Below are positions 16,000 to 25,520 of a stretch of DNA of 44,545 nt, in pieces. Origin of the DNA: an uncultured Lachnospiraceae bacterium (lineage in GTDB: Bacteria; Bacillota; Clostridia; Lachnospirales; Lachnospiraceae); NCBI GenBank assembly GCA_900316165.1, contig ONBW01000017.1, positions 1 through 44,545 on the forward strand. The letters run 5' to 3'. The stretch's first letter is position 1; each line of letters starts with the position of its first letter. The notes below the pieces were generated by a model that ran no database searches, had not been told where the DNA came from, and saw only the letters and a program-made list of their open reading frames with translations. A program made the translations under genes and the position numbers.

Positions 16000-17269
16000 C
16001 TTTTACAAAGAGGCAGGAATTGATAAAGAGGTCTTTGAATACGGAAAAAAGGCCGAGGAGAAGCTTAAGGACAGATTTGCACGAATCGATGAGATGGCAG
16101 AGCTTAATCAGATAAAGGTTCTCTCAGCTATGAGAAAAGAGAGAGTCTCATACGACTGTCTCAACGGCACGACCGGCTACGGTTATGGAGACGTAGGCCG
16201 TGATACCCTTGAAAAAGTATATGCCGATGTCTTTCATGGGGAGGATGCCTTAGTCCGTCCACAGATTACCTGCGGAACTCACGCTATAGCTTTGGCACTT
16301 TTTTCGAATCTCAGGCCTGGCGATACTTTTTTATCAATCGCAGGTAAGCCATACGATACGCTTGACGATGTGATAGGCATTAATCCGTGCCCGGGCTCAC
16401 TCGCTGAGTACGGAGTCAGATACGCTCAGGCTGACTTAAAACCAGACAGTTCTTTTGATTTTGACGCTATAAGGAATGCAATAGATGAGCACACTAAGGT
16501 CGTAGAGATTCAGCGTTCAAAAGGCTATGCCACGAGAAAGTCATTTTCAGTTGACGAGATTGGAGAGGCTATCCATTTTGTAAAGAGCATAAAGCCTGAT
16601 GTCCTCGTATTCGTAGATAACTGCTACGGCGAGTTCGTAGAGGATAAGGAGCCGCTTGAGGTCGGAGCTGATTTTATGGCAGGAAGCCTTATCAAAAACC
16701 CTGGCGGCGGCCTTGCTCCTATAGGAGGCTATATAGTAGGTAAATCAGAGTGCATCGAAAACGCTGCAAACCGTCTGACTTCACCGGGACTGGGACGTGA
16801 GGTTGGTGCCTCTCTTAATGCTATGCGTGATTTCTATCAGGGATTTTTCCTGGCTCCTACTGTGACGGCAGCAGCTGAGAAGGGTGCAATTCTTGCGGCT
16901 GAAATCTTCGAGGGGTTGGGATATAAGTGTGTTCCTAAGGCTGATGAGGACAGACACGATATAATCCAGGCTGTTGAGCTTAAGACTGCAAAGGCTCTCT
17001 GTGCCTTTTGTGAGGGGATCCAGGCAGCTTCTCCTATCGACAGCTATGTAAAGCCTGAGCCGTGGGATATGCCTGGATACTCTGATAAAGTCATAATGGC
17101 AGCAGGTACCTTTGTGAGCGGAGCTTCAATCGAGCTCTCAGCTGATGGACCATTAAGAGAACCATATGCAGCCTATTTCCAGGGAGGACTTACGTATCCT
17201 CATGCCAAGCTTGGAATCCTTATGGCACTTCAGTATCTCGTAAATGCCGGCGAAATTTCGTTGAAATAA
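15986..17269 (+). CDS. Methionine gamma-lyase-family PLP protein (aluminium resistance type)
   Basis: 427-aa PLP-dependent enzyme of the Met_gamma_lyase family, formerly 'aluminium resistance protein'. It has the fold-type I pattern: RPQITCGTHAIALALF in the cofactor region, FVDNCYGEF around the PLP Asp, and the Schiff-base Lys237 in GSLIKNPGGGLAP. Family members are annotated as cystathionine- or methionine-lyase-like, but the physiological substrate is not settled. ATG 15986 lies inside the end of mutS with GGAAAAAGCAG just before it. In Firmicutes it is usually near glnR or hfq-miaA-mutL genes, so placement behind mutLS fits. It appears to be the last gene of the mutL transcript. Confidence 0.88.
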   Translation: MELIDFYKEAGIDKEVFEYGKKAEEKLKDRFARIDEMAELNQIKVLSAMRKERVSYDCLNGTTGYGYGDVGRDTLEKVYADVFHGEDALVRPQITCGTHAIALALFSNLRPGDTFLSIAGKPYDTLDDVIGINPCPGSLAEYGVRYAQADLKPDSSFDFDAIRNAIDEHTKVVEIQRSKGYATRKSFSVDEIGEAIHFVKSIKPDVLVFVDNCYGEFVEDKEPLEVGADFMAGSLIKNPGGGLAPIGGYIVGKSECIENAANRLTSPGLGREVGASLNAMRDFYQGFFLAPTVTAAAEKGAILAAEIFEGLGYKCVPKADEDRHDIIQAVELKTAKALCAFCEGIQAASPIDSYVKPEPWDMPGYSDKVIMAAGTFVSGASIELSADGPLREPYAAYFQGGLTYPHAKLGILMALQYLVNAGEISLK

Positions 17270-17289
17270 CGAGATGAATGTGGTATTCT
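17261..17289 (+). promoter_or_regulatory. Promoter for radC and mre operon
   Basis: TTGAAA (17261-17266), 17-bp spacer, TATTCT (17284-17289) with extended-10 TG at 17281-17282. It overlaps the stop of the preceding gene. The start would fall near 17296, about 40 nt before radC. Confidence 0.65.
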
Positions 17290-17336
17290 TTTAATGTATG
17301 CGTTTGTGTCCGTTCAGAAAGAGAACGGAGACAAAA

Positions 17337-18014
17337 ATGAAAGAAAATCAATGGATCAGTGATGTCGATCCACAGTCAAAGGCCAGGGACTTTGGTATCG
17401 AATCTCTTACAGATGCTGAGCTTTTAGCACTTGTATTAAGAAACGGTACAAAAGAGAAGAATGCCCTGGAGGTCGCTAAGGATGTGCTTTCAGGCTCAGA
17501 GGGCTTCTATTCTTTAATGGAGGCAGGCCGTGAGGATTTCCTCGCATTCGATGGCATTGGAGAGGCAAAAGCCTGTCTTCTTATGGCTGTAGCTGAAATC
17601 GCGAAACGTGCTTACACGCAGAGACGGACGGCTTCTATTCAGATAGAAAGCCCTAAGCAGGCTGCAGATTATGTGATGCAGCTCCTGCGTTATGAGAAGC
17701 AGGAATATGTGATGATGCTGCATCTCGATACGAGGCTTCATGTACTTGGAAAGGATGTACTTTTCATAGGTACCCTGGACCAGTCGATGTTTTCGACCAG
17801 GGAGCTTTTCTGCTCGGCACTTAAAGCCAGGGCAGCGCAGGTGATACTTTTTCACAATCACCCGAGCGGAGATCCGTCGCCTAGTGAATACGACATCATG
17901 GTTACGAAGAAGACTAAGGAGGCCGGAAGGCTTCTTGATATACCTCTTTCAGACCACATAATCATTGGGGATTTTACGTACTACAGCTTCAGGGAGCACG
18001 GGCTCCTAGACTGA
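17337..18014 (+). CDS. radC: RadC/UPF0758 family JAB-domain protein
   Basis: 225 aa from ATG 17337, which has ACGGAG at a proper distance; an in-frame ATG at 17298 would add 13 residues upstream of that ribosome site. N-terminal helix-hairpin-helix (SLTDAELLALVLRNGTK; FDGIGEAKACLLMAVAEIA) is followed by an MPN/JAB metalloprotease-like domain with HNHPSGDPSPSEYD as zinc-binding signature. The name comes from an old misassignment; a DNA-repair role is not established for this family. Placement directly before mreB is the standard Firmicute arrangement. Confidence 0.94.
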   Translation: MKENQWISDVDPQSKARDFGIESLTDAELLALVLRNGTKEKNALEVAKDVLSGSEGFYSLMEAGREDFLAFDGIGEAKACLLMAVAEIAKRAYTQRRTASIQIESPKQAADYVMQLLRYEKQEYVMMLHLDTRLHVLGKDVLFIGTLDQSMFSTRELFCSALKARAAQVILFHNHPSGDPSPSEYDIMVTKKTKEAGRLLDIPLSDHIIIGDFTYYSFREHGLLD

Positions 18015-18034
18015 GGCAGTTTCAGGAGGAAAAA

Positions 18035-19060
18035 ATGACTAACGGTTACGGAATCGATATGGGCACGGGCAATCTTAAGATCTACAGCCGTGCATCGGAT
18101 ACAGTAACTCTGCAGAAAAATACTATCGCCATAGTTGAGGGAAACCAGATGTATGCTTACGGTGACGAAGCTTACTCTATGTATGAGAAGGCACCTGAGA
18201 ACATCGAGGTCTCTTTTCCTATAGTTGGCGGTGTCATAGCTGATTTCGATAATATGCAGACGATGCTTCTTGAGGTCTTAGCAAAGAACATTGACGCAAA
18301 ACTTAAAGGCTCAGATATAGTTATAGCTGTTCCTACGGATATCACAGAGGTCGAAAAGAAGGCTTTCTATGATATGTTCGCAAAGACAAGGATCAAGGCA
18401 AAGAGTATAAGACTCTGCGAGAAGCCGCTTGCAGATGCCCTGGGACTCGGCATTGATATAACAGAGCCTACAGGTGTTATGGTTGTAGATATGGGCTGTG
18501 ATACCACAGAAATTTCTGTTATTTCTCTTGGAGGACTTGTACTTTCAGAGCTCCTTCCATATGGCGGAAATAATCTCGACGATTCCATAGTTACCTACAT
18601 GAAGCGCAGGTATAACCTCGTTATCGGCAGAAAGACCGCAAAGATGCTTAAAGAGAAGATTGGCCGTGCGGTTGAGGCCGAGGAGGGCGCCACACCAGAG
18701 AACATTACGATAGTAGGCCGTGATATAGTAAGTGGTCTTCCTATAGAGATGGAGATCTCAGATGAGATCATTTACCAGAGTATAAAGGACGATTTAGCAA
18801 ATATCGGTTCATCCATCAGGATGATCCTCGAGAAGGTTCCACCAGAACTGGCTAAGGATATTGTTCATTCAGGTATCTACATCACCGGTGGATCATCACA
18901 GATCGTTGGTCTTGGAGATCTCTTCAAGTCTATGACGAATATCGATATGATCGTATCAGATGAGGGTGAGAAAACAGTCGCCTTAGGCCTTGGAAAGGTC
19001 CTTTCGGAGGACAGATTTGACAGATTCGGATATACGATGAAGTCGAGGATATTCAGCTAA
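18035..19060 (+). CDS. mreB: Rod shape-determining protein MreB
   Basis: Bacterial actin, 341 aa, that organises lateral wall synthesis under the inner membrane. The actin-fold nucleotide motifs are visible: phosphate 1 in GIDMGTGNLKIY, phosphate 2 in VVDMGCDTTEISVISLGG, and the adenosine loop near IYITGGSSQIVGLGDL. GGAGGAAAAA precedes ATG 18035. It is the first member of the mreB-mreC-mreD-PBP2-minC-rodA cluster, 20 nt after radC. The sequence is more divergent than the best-conserved MreB (for example NTIAIVEGNQMYAYGDEAY), so it may belong to the Mbl/MreBH-like branch; a second copy elsewhere is possible. Confidence 0.93.
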   Translation: MTNGYGIDMGTGNLKIYSRASDTVTLQKNTIAIVEGNQMYAYGDEAYSMYEKAPENIEVSFPIVGGVIADFDNMQTMLLEVLAKNIDAKLKGSDIVIAVPTDITEVEKKAFYDMFAKTRIKAKSIRLCEKPLADALGLGIDITEPTGVMVVDMGCDTTEISVISLGGLVLSELLPYGGNNLDDSIVTYMKRRYNLVIGRKTAKMLKEKIGRAVEAEEGATPENITIVGRDIVSGLPIEMEISDEIIYQSIKDDLANIGSSIRMILEKVPPELAKDIVHSGIYITGGSSQIVGLGDLFKSMTNIDMIVSDEGEKTVALGLGKVLSEDRFDRFGYTMKSRIFS

Positions 19061-19063
19061 GCC

Positions 19064-19918
19064 ATGGATAAAAAGAACAGGATTAATATACCAGGATACA
19101 TAGTGCTCTTATTCTTAGGACTTTTCTGCATAGTTATTCTGTTTTACAGCTTTGCGACCGGATTTTCAGGTGGATTTCTTACAGTTGCAGCAGATTATGT
19201 ATTTGCACCTATGCAGGAGGGACTTTCAAATGCCGGAAGCGGTATTTCTCATGCTGTAGATACGCACAGAGAGAAGGAAAAGCTCTTAGCCGAAAATGAA
19301 AGTCTTACCAGGAGAGTTAATGAGCTTGAATCAAAGCTTACGAACACTCAGCTGAAGCAGAATGAGCTCGAAAGACTCGAAGGCCTTCTTCAATTAAGCA
19401 AGGATTACGACCAGTATAAGACTACTGGAGCCCGCATAATAGCTAAGGGTACAAGTAACTGGTTTACTACTTTTACAATCGATAAAGGAAGCGCCGACGG
19501 CATCAAGAAGGATATGAATGTCATTGCCGATAATGGCCTTGTAGGCTGTGTGACTTCTGTGGGAAAGCACTATGCAAATGTCCGCTCTATAATTGATGAT
19601 GATTCGAATGTTTCAGCTTCAGTTTCTACTACTGAGGACGACATGATCATCACTGGAGGAATAGAGCAGGCCCAGAAGACCGGCCTTATATCATTCTCAG
19701 GCCTTCGTGATACTGATAATAAGGTTAAGGAAGGTGACGCAGTCGTCACGAGCAATATCTCGAGCAAGTACCTTCCAGGAATCCTCATAGGCTATATTGC
19801 CGAGAAAAAGGACGACACGAATGCCCTTACCAGCTCCGGTACCATCACACCTGTAGTGGATTTTTCGCATCTTTCTGAGGTGCTGGTGATCACGGAATTG
19901 AAAGAATCAGGAAATTAA
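19064..19918 (+). CDS. mreC: Rod shape-determining protein MreC
   Basis: 284-aa bitopic membrane protein that scaffolds the elongasome outside the membrane. One N-terminal transmembrane segment (about residues 10-33) is followed by a coiled coil (about 65-110, rich in Leu/Glu) and a beta-rich C-terminal domain with ARIIAKGTSNWFTTFTIDKG and DNGLVGCVTSVG, both typical. It starts 3 nt after the mreB stop with no separate ribosome site, implying coupling. Its stop overlaps the mreD start (TAATG). Confidence 0.93.
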   Translation: MDKKNRINIPGYIVLLFLGLFCIVILFYSFATGFSGGFLTVAADYVFAPMQEGLSNAGSGISHAVDTHREKEKLLAENESLTRRVNELESKLTNTQLKQNELERLEGLLQLSKDYDQYKTTGARIIAKGTSNWFTTFTIDKGSADGIKKDMNVIADNGLVGCVTSVGKHYANVRSIIDDDSNVSASVSTTEDDMIITGGIEQAQKTGLISFSGLRDTDNKVKEGDAVVTSNISSKYLPGILIGYIAEKKDDTNALTSSGTITPVVDFSHLSEVLVITELKESGN

Positions 19919-20451
19919 TGAAAGCTGTATATTATATTTTAAGAGGGGGCATAATTTTTATTGCCCTCATTTTAATTTTCATATTGCAGACTGCCATTTT
20001 GCCGCACCTGTCACTTAACTGCACTCCGAATCTTATGCTTATTATGGTTTCCATGATGGGCTTCATGAGAGGCAGAAAGACAGGAGCCTTCACAGGACTT
20101 GTGGCAGGACTTATGCTTGACCTCTTTTCGGGGCTTCTTTTCGGTACCTATTCACTGATCTATATGCTGCTCGGATATCTGAATGGATTTTTTAGAAAAA
20201 TATATTTCGGCGACAGTATAAGACTTCCGGTAATTCTTACCGCAGCCACAGACCTTATCTATGGTTTTATGATCTACGGTGTATTTTTTCTGTTTAAGGG
20301 GAAGACTGACGTCTGGTACTACTTTTTAAATGTGATGGTGCCTGAGATGGTTATAACCGTCATCTGTGCGCTGGTTCTCTATTTCCCGGTTTATCACCTG
20401 AACAATCTCTTAGACAGAATACGCAACAGGAGGGAACGCAGAATTGCTTGA
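19918..20451 (+). CDS. mreD: Rod shape-determining protein MreD
   Basis: 177-aa integral membrane protein with about five hydrophobic segments. The family signature FMRGRKTGAFTGLVAGLMLDLFSG (around residues 48-71, split here for reading) matches the conserved cytoplasmic loop and following helix. The short basic C-terminus (RIRNRRERR) is typical. It overlaps mreC by one base and PBP2 by eight. Confidence 0.9.
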   Translation: MKAVYYILRGGIIFIALILIFILQTAILPHLSLNCTPNLMLIMVSMMGFMRGRKTGAFTGLVAGLMLDLFSGLLFGTYSLIYMLLGYLNGFFRKIYFGDSIRLPVILTAATDLIYGFMIYGVFFLFKGKTDVWYYFLNVMVPEMVITVICALVLYFPVYHLNNLLDRIRNRRERRIA

Positions 20452-23290
20452 CGAAATTAAAGCTTTATTCGGACGCATATTCGCGACAAGGAAGTCAGCG
20501 CTCTATGCCCTGTTTTCACTTTTTATGATAATACTGATCGGCAGGCTTTTTTACCTGCAGGTTATTCACGGTTCCGATTACCGCTCGAACTATAACCTTA
20601 AGATCGAGCGTACCGAGCCTATTAATGCAGCCCGCGGCAATATCTATGACAGAAACGGAAAGCTCCTGGCTTATAATGACCTGGCATATACTGTTACGCT
20701 TACCGATGCTGTAGAGTACAAGGATCAGAAGGATCATTATTCAAAGCTTAACGCGGTTATTGCTGATCTGATCACAAATATCGAGAAAAATGGGGATTCG
20801 ATAGACACTGATTTCGGAATAGTTAGAAGTGACGATGGAAAGCTTAAATTCAGAGATTCAGGAAGTGCAGTAGACAGATTCAGAGCTGATGTCTTTGGAG
20901 CCGCCAGAGTAAGTGATTTAAACTACGATGACAAGCTTAAATACAACAAGGCTGAGGCTACACCTGAGCAGATAATGGATTATCTGTACAGCTCGAAGAT
21001 GTTCTGGATTTCATCGAAGTATAGTGACGAGATGAGATTTAAGATTGCTGTAGTCCGCTATAAAATCTGGCTGAACCGTTACCAGCAGTATGTCGTAACG
21101 CCTATTGCTTACGATGTCTCTGATAAGACAGTCGTATATGTAAAAGAGAACTCCGATATCCTTCCAGGAGCTGATATCAGAGATGATACAGTCCGTAAGT
21201 ATTCCGATCCTGAAGCCTTTGCATCAATTATCGGGTATACTGGAACTATATCTTCAGAAGAGTACGCCGAAAAATCAAAGACCGATGATACTGTAACGAT
21301 TAACGATCAGGTGGGTAAGTCAGGCATAGAGAAAGTCATGGAAAAGTACTTAGCCGGGAAGAAAGGCTACAGGAAAATCTATGCCAACTCACAGGGTAAG
21401 GCTCTTTCTGTAACAGAGGAGAAGAATCCGGTTTCTGGAAATAATGTCTATCTCTCTATCGATAAGGATTTACAGAAGAAGACCTATATCCTGCTGGAAA
21501 AAGAGATAGCCGGTATTTTGAACTCAAAGATCGTAAATACAAAGGAGTACCATCTGCCGGAGAGCGGCTCAGGTGCAAATATCGTAGTACCGGTCTATGA
21601 CGTTTATTTTTCGTTTATCAAAAACGACCTTATCGATATAGACAAGCTGTCGGAAAGCTCAGCCACAGATACCGAGCATAAGGTAAGTGATGCCTTCCAG
21701 GCTCATCAGGAGAGATCCATCAGTTACCTTCAGAAAAATATCCTCTCCTCAAAGGCCTCTGTCTATCAGGACTTAAGTGAGGAAGGGCAGGAGTATGCGA
21801 CCTATATCGTAAAGACCTTAAGAGATAACGGTATTTTAAGTGAGAAGTCCAGGTCCGAGGATGACCCTTATTACAAGAAGTGGTCATCTGAGAAGATTTC
21901 TGTTTATACCTACCTGAAATACTGTCTTTCAAAGGGCTGGATCGATTATACAAAGTTTACGACGAATGATACGTTTGTCGATTCTTCTGAGCTCTATAAG
22001 GACCTTGAGGATTATATCCTTAATGACGTAGTTAAAAACGATGACTTCAAGAAAATCGTATTCCATTACGCCATCCTAAATGATGAGATAAGCGGTTCAA
22101 GCCTCTGCGCTATCCTCTATGATCAGGGTGTCCTTAAAAAAGACAAAGCTACCAGAGATGCCTTACTTAATGGAAGTATCTCAGCGTTTTCATTTGTAAA
22201 GGCAAAGCTTAAGAAGCTTGAGCTTACACCTGGTATGCTTGGGCTCGAGCCATCGAGCGGATCATCTGTCGTAATGAATGCTAAGACTGGAGAAATCCTT
22301 GCGCTGGTTTCATATCCGGGGTATGATAATAACAAGCTGGCGAATACAGTTGATAATGATTACTATTCATATCTGCTACAGAACTCTTCGAACCCGTTGT
22401 ATAATTTTGCAACACAGCAGAGAACGGCACCAGGTTCTACTTTTAAGCTCGTGACCTCTACAGCTGGTCTATCTGAAGGCGTTATCTCCACGACTTCTAC
22501 AATTACCGACAAGGGTGTATTTGAGAAGGTCTCGAATAAGCCAAAGTGCTGGATCTATCCTGGAACGCACGGTACGATAAATGTTTCTGAGGCTATCAGG
22601 GATTCATGTAACTACTTCTTCTACGAGGTGGGCTGGAGACTTGCCGGAGGAGACAATAACTATAACGATGCCCGTGGTATCAGACGTATCAGAAAATACG
22701 CCAGGCTTTATGGACTCGGAGAAAAGACCGGAGTAGAAATTCAGGAGAACAAGTCGCACATAGCTACTGAGTTCCCTGTTATGGCAGCCATCGGACAGTC
22801 AGACAACAACTATACGACAATCGCACTTGCCCGCTATGTGACTGCGGTCGCAAGCTCCGGAAATGTCTATAAGCTGACTCTCTTAGATCATGTGGAGTCA
22901 CCTGATGGCAAGACTATAAAGTCGTATAAGCCTAAGCTCAAGAGAAAAATAAATGCTATCAACTCTACAGGCTGGGCAGCTATACACTCAGGTATGAGAA
23001 TGGTGGTTGAAGGACTAGCTACCTTCGATGGCTTCTCTGTAGATGTAGCCGGAAAGACCGGTACAGCACAGCAGTCGGGACACGCAAACCACGCACTTTT
23101 CGTAGGATACGCACCTTACGATTCACCGAAGGTTACTATAGCAACGCGTATCGCATATGGATATACTTCGCACAATGCTGCGGATGTATCAAAGGATATT
23201 CTTGGATGCTACTTCCACGTGAAGTCATCAGAGAAGAAAGTTAAATCAGATGTCAGTGAAATCACTTCAAATGGTGCTGTAACTGACTGA
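20444..23290 (+). CDS. mrdA: Class B penicillin-binding protein 2 (elongasome transpeptidase)
   Basis: Monofunctional transpeptidase paired with RodA, 948 aa, far longer than the 600-700 aa of most PBP2 proteins. One N-terminal membrane anchor (about 20-40) precedes the dimerisation domain with ARGNIYDRNGKLLAYND. The transpeptidase motifs are STFK (catalytic Ser near 665), SCN in RDSCNYFFYEVG, and KTG near 870 in VAGKTGTAQQSG. The extra length is mostly a helical, charged insertion of roughly 280 residues between the IDKDLQKKTY segment and the catalytic domain. TTG 20444 follows GGAGGGA within the end of mreD. The insertion is in frame and lacks low-complexity character. Confidence 0.93.
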   Translation: MLDEIKALFGRIFATRKSALYALFSLFMIILIGRLFYLQVIHGSDYRSNYNLKIERTEPINAARGNIYDRNGKLLAYNDLAYTVTLTDAVEYKDQKDHYSKLNAVIADLITNIEKNGDSIDTDFGIVRSDDGKLKFRDSGSAVDRFRADVFGAARVSDLNYDDKLKYNKAEATPEQIMDYLYSSKMFWISSKYSDEMRFKIAVVRYKIWLNRYQQYVVTPIAYDVSDKTVVYVKENSDILPGADIRDDTVRKYSDPEAFASIIGYTGTISSEEYAEKSKTDDTVTINDQVGKSGIEKVMEKYLAGKKGYRKIYANSQGKALSVTEEKNPVSGNNVYLSIDKDLQKKTYILLEKEIAGILNSKIVNTKEYHLPESGSGANIVVPVYDVYFSFIKNDLIDIDKLSESSATDTEHKVSDAFQAHQERSISYLQKNILSSKASVYQDLSEEGQEYATYIVKTLRDNGILSEKSRSEDDPYYKKWSSEKISVYTYLKYCLSKGWIDYTKFTTNDTFVDSSELYKDLEDYILNDVVKNDDFKKIVFHYAILNDEISGSSLCAILYDQGVLKKDKATRDALLNGSISAFSFVKAKLKKLELTPGMLGLEPSSGSSVVMNAKTGEILALVSYPGYDNNKLANTVDNDYYSYLLQNSSNPLYNFATQQRTAPGSTFKLVTSTAGLSEGVISTTSTITDKGVFEKVSNKPKCWIYPGTHGTINVSEAIRDSCNYFFYEVGWRLAGGDNNYNDARGIRRIRKYARLYGLGEKTGVEIQENKSHIATEFPVMAAIGQSDNNYTTIALARYVTAVASSGNVYKLTLLDHVESPDGKTIKSYKPKLKRKINAINSTGWAAIHSGMRMVVEGLATFDGFSVDVAGKTGTAQQSGHANHALFVGYAPYDSPKVTIATRIAYGYTSHNAADVSKDILGCYFHVKSSEKKVKSDVSEITSNGAVTD

Positions 23291-23304
23291 CGGAGGAGAC
23301 AGCT

Positions 23305-23961
23305 TTGACAGAAGATATTGTACTAAAGAGCTATAAAAACGGTCTGAGGCTCATTATGAACCCGGACATTTCGATAGAGCAGCTTCTTACTTCTATCTGT
23401 AAGAAATTTGCCCACTCGAGAAAACTATTCGGTAATTCTGACCTGGCGATTGCCTTAGAGGGCAGGAGACTTTCGGATGATGAAATTGAGGCAGTAATTC
23501 AGTCGATAGAGCGAAACAGTGATGTTACAGTCACCGTTGTAGCCCTTAAGGATAGATTTTTTGAAAAGGAGATGGCCCAGAAGAAGGACGATTTCTATTT
23601 TAAAAAATCGGATGAATTTTTAAAGATAGTTAATGGAAATGTCTCTCCTGAAGATAAGGTCACGAGTTCATATGGTCTTTTAGTAACTGGAGATATACTC
23701 GAAGGTGGTACCGCAGAGTGCGGTGGCAACCTGATCTGCTTAGGACAGATTTACGGAAATGCTATCTGTGGCAGGCAGACTGGAAAAAAGGCCTGCATTA
23801 TAGCCGCAGGTATCGTGAATGCGAATATCAGTATAGGAGAATTAAGCGAGAATTTCAGTATTAAGAAAAAAAAGAGATTTTTTTCTAACAGAAATGATAT
23901 GATAATTGTGACTGTTAAGGATGGAGAGCTTGATGCCTCTGCGTTTACAGGGAGCTTTTGA
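23305..23961 (+). CDS. minC: Septum site-determining protein MinC
   Basis: FtsZ polymerisation inhibitor, 218 aa, two domains. The N-terminal part (1-105) fits the MinC_N alpha/beta fold. The C-terminal part (about 110-205) is the right-handed beta-helix: VTGDILEGGTAECGGNLICLG, read in two pieces, and GQIYGNAICGRQTG, the surface used for MinD binding in known MinC. TTG 23305 follows GGAGGAGA. Normally minD and minE lie between minC and rodA in clostridia; here rodA overlaps the minC stop, so MinD must be encoded elsewhere or be absent. Confidence 0.9.
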   Translation: MTEDIVLKSYKNGLRLIMNPDISIEQLLTSICKKFAHSRKLFGNSDLAIALEGRRLSDDEIEAVIQSIERNSDVTVTVVALKDRFFEKEMAQKKDDFYFKKSDEFLKIVNGNVSPEDKVTSSYGLLVTGDILEGGTAECGGNLICLGQIYGNAICGRQTGKKACIIAAGIVNANISIGELSENFSIKKKKRFFSNRNDMIIVTVKDGELDASAFTGSF

Positions 23962-25103
23962 TGTTTCGAAATTACAGGTTTAAGAATTACAATTTCAGAC
24001 TTGTCGTCTTTGTAGTTGCACTGACTATCTATGGGATTCTGATTATCGGAAGCGCAAACAAAAACTACCAGACCAAGCAGATCATTGGTATGATCCTGGG
24101 AATAATAGTTATGGTTGTTGTTTCGATGATAGACTATACGGCGCTTCTGTCGCTGCACTGGGCTTTCTATGGGGTGGCATGTACTATACTTCTTATGGTA
24201 TTTATCCCGGGTCTTGCACATTCGTCAAAGGGCGCGACGAGATGGGTAAGGCTTGGACCTATTCAGTTTCAGCCTTCAGAGCTGGCAAAGGTGTTTGTCG
24301 TGTTATTCCTCGCCTGGTACTTAATGAAGTATCAGGACGAGCTGAATAAGAAGGGAAGACTTTTTCGGACTATTATACTCTGTCTTATCCCGCTTGGACT
24401 TATTGTCTTAGAGCCTGACCTTTCGACTACTATTGTTACATTCTGTATTATTTTTGCTATGCTTTTCTATGCAGGGCTTTCTAAAAAAATAGTCGGAGCT
24501 GTAGTAGGACTTATTGCAGCCGGGGCATTTGGGGCTATTTTTCTTACACTGCACGCCGGAGGTGTACTGCAGGGCTACCAGAATGAGCGTATCGCGGCCT
24601 GGCTTCAGCCGGACAAGTATCCGTCGCAGTCTATGCAGCAGCAGAATTCTATTATGGCGATAGGAAGCGGAGAACTCTTCGGAAAGGGAATCGCGAATAC
24701 CGGGGCTAATTCAGTAAAGAACGGAAATTATATTCCGGAGCCTCACACTGACTTTATTTTTGCGGTAACAGGAGAGGAGACAGGATTTCTTGGAACTCTT
24801 CTGATGGTCGTATTGCTTTTTCTTATAGTCTTTGAGTGCCTTCGCACTGCAAAAAAGGCGAAAGACTTAGCCGGTCAGCTGATCTGTGTAGGTATGGCCT
24901 CACTCGTTGGCTTTCAGGCTTTTGTAAATATCTGCGTTGTAACGGGACTGATGCCTAATACCGGACTCCCTCTCCCGTTTGTCAGCTATGGTCTTACATC
25001 TCTTGTGACGCTTTACTTCGGAATGGGGTTCGTGCTGAATGTTTCTATTCAGTCAAAGAAGTTCTACGCCGATGAGAGAAATTTTACTTTTGATCTGTCA
25101 TAA
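23961..25103 (+). CDS. rodA: Peptidoglycan glycosyltransferase RodA (SEDS)
   Basis: Polytopic SEDS glycosyltransferase, 380 aa, that polymerises lipid II with PBP2. About ten membrane segments. Conserved SEDS elements include GATRWVRLGPIQFQPSE (first part), FLGTLLMVVLLFL, and the C-terminal MPNTGLPLPFVSYGLTSL. ATG 23961 overlaps the minC stop (TGATG); a TTG three bases upstream is also possible. Confidence 0.94.
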   Translation: MFRNYRFKNYNFRLVVFVVALTIYGILIIGSANKNYQTKQIIGMILGIIVMVVVSMIDYTALLSLHWAFYGVACTILLMVFIPGLAHSSKGATRWVRLGPIQFQPSELAKVFVVLFLAWYLMKYQDELNKKGRLFRTIILCLIPLGLIVLEPDLSTTIVTFCIIFAMLFYAGLSKKIVGAVVGLIAAGAFGAIFLTLHAGGVLQGYQNERIAAWLQPDKYPSQSMQQQNSIMAIGSGELFGKGIANTGANSVKNGNYIPEPHTDFIFAVTGEETGFLGTLLMVVLLFLIVFECLRTAKKAKDLAGQLICVGMASLVGFQAFVNICVVTGLMPNTGLPLPFVSYGLTSLVTLYFGMGFVLNVSIQSKKFYADERNFTFDLS

Positions 25104-25124
25104 TAAAAAAGGAGGCGGTTTCGT

Positions 25125-25520
25125 ATGAACATTGGTCTTGTGGCACATGATGCCAAAAAGAAACTGATGCAGAACTTCTGCATCGCTTATCGGGGAATTC
25201 TTGCAAAAAATACTCTCTATGCTACGGGGACTACCGGGAGACTTATTGAAGAGGCAACGAACTTAAGGGTTCACAAATTCCTCTCGGGTCACCTGGGAGG
25301 TATGCAGCAGCTTGGTGCAATGATCGAGCACAATGAGATCGATCTTTGTATTTTTCTAAGGGATCCACTTACGGCTAAGGCTCATGAGCCGGATGTAAAT
25401 GTTATAATCCGTGAGTGCGACGCCCATAACATTCCGCTGGCGACAAACCTTGCTACGGCTGAGGTTCTTGTCTTGGCGCTTGACAGAGGAGATTTGGATT
25501 GGCGTGAAATGTACAAGTAA
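25125..25520 (+). CDS. mgsA: Methylglyoxal synthase
   Basis: Converts dihydroxyacetone phosphate to methylglyoxal and phosphate, 131 aa, standard length. Visible motifs: LVAHDAKK at the N-terminus, [13 protein letters not shown] in the phosphate loop, [13 protein letters not shown], and the active-site [16 protein letters not shown] followed by [17 protein letters not shown] strong AAGGAGG site precedes ATG 25125. Its place after rodA is conserved in clostridia. The end overlaps the next gene by 17 nt. Confidence 0.95.
   Translation: MNIGLVAHDAKKKLMQNFCIAYRGILAKNTLYATGTTGRLIEEATNLRVHKFLSGHLGGMQQLGAMIEHNEIDLCIFLRDPLTAKAHEPDVNVIIRECDAHNIPLATNLATAEVLVLALDRGDLDWREMYK

Noticed and set aside
23751-24221. 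156-codon minus-strand frame across minC and rodA
   Set aside because: Antisense to two well-recognised genes and resembles no known protein.
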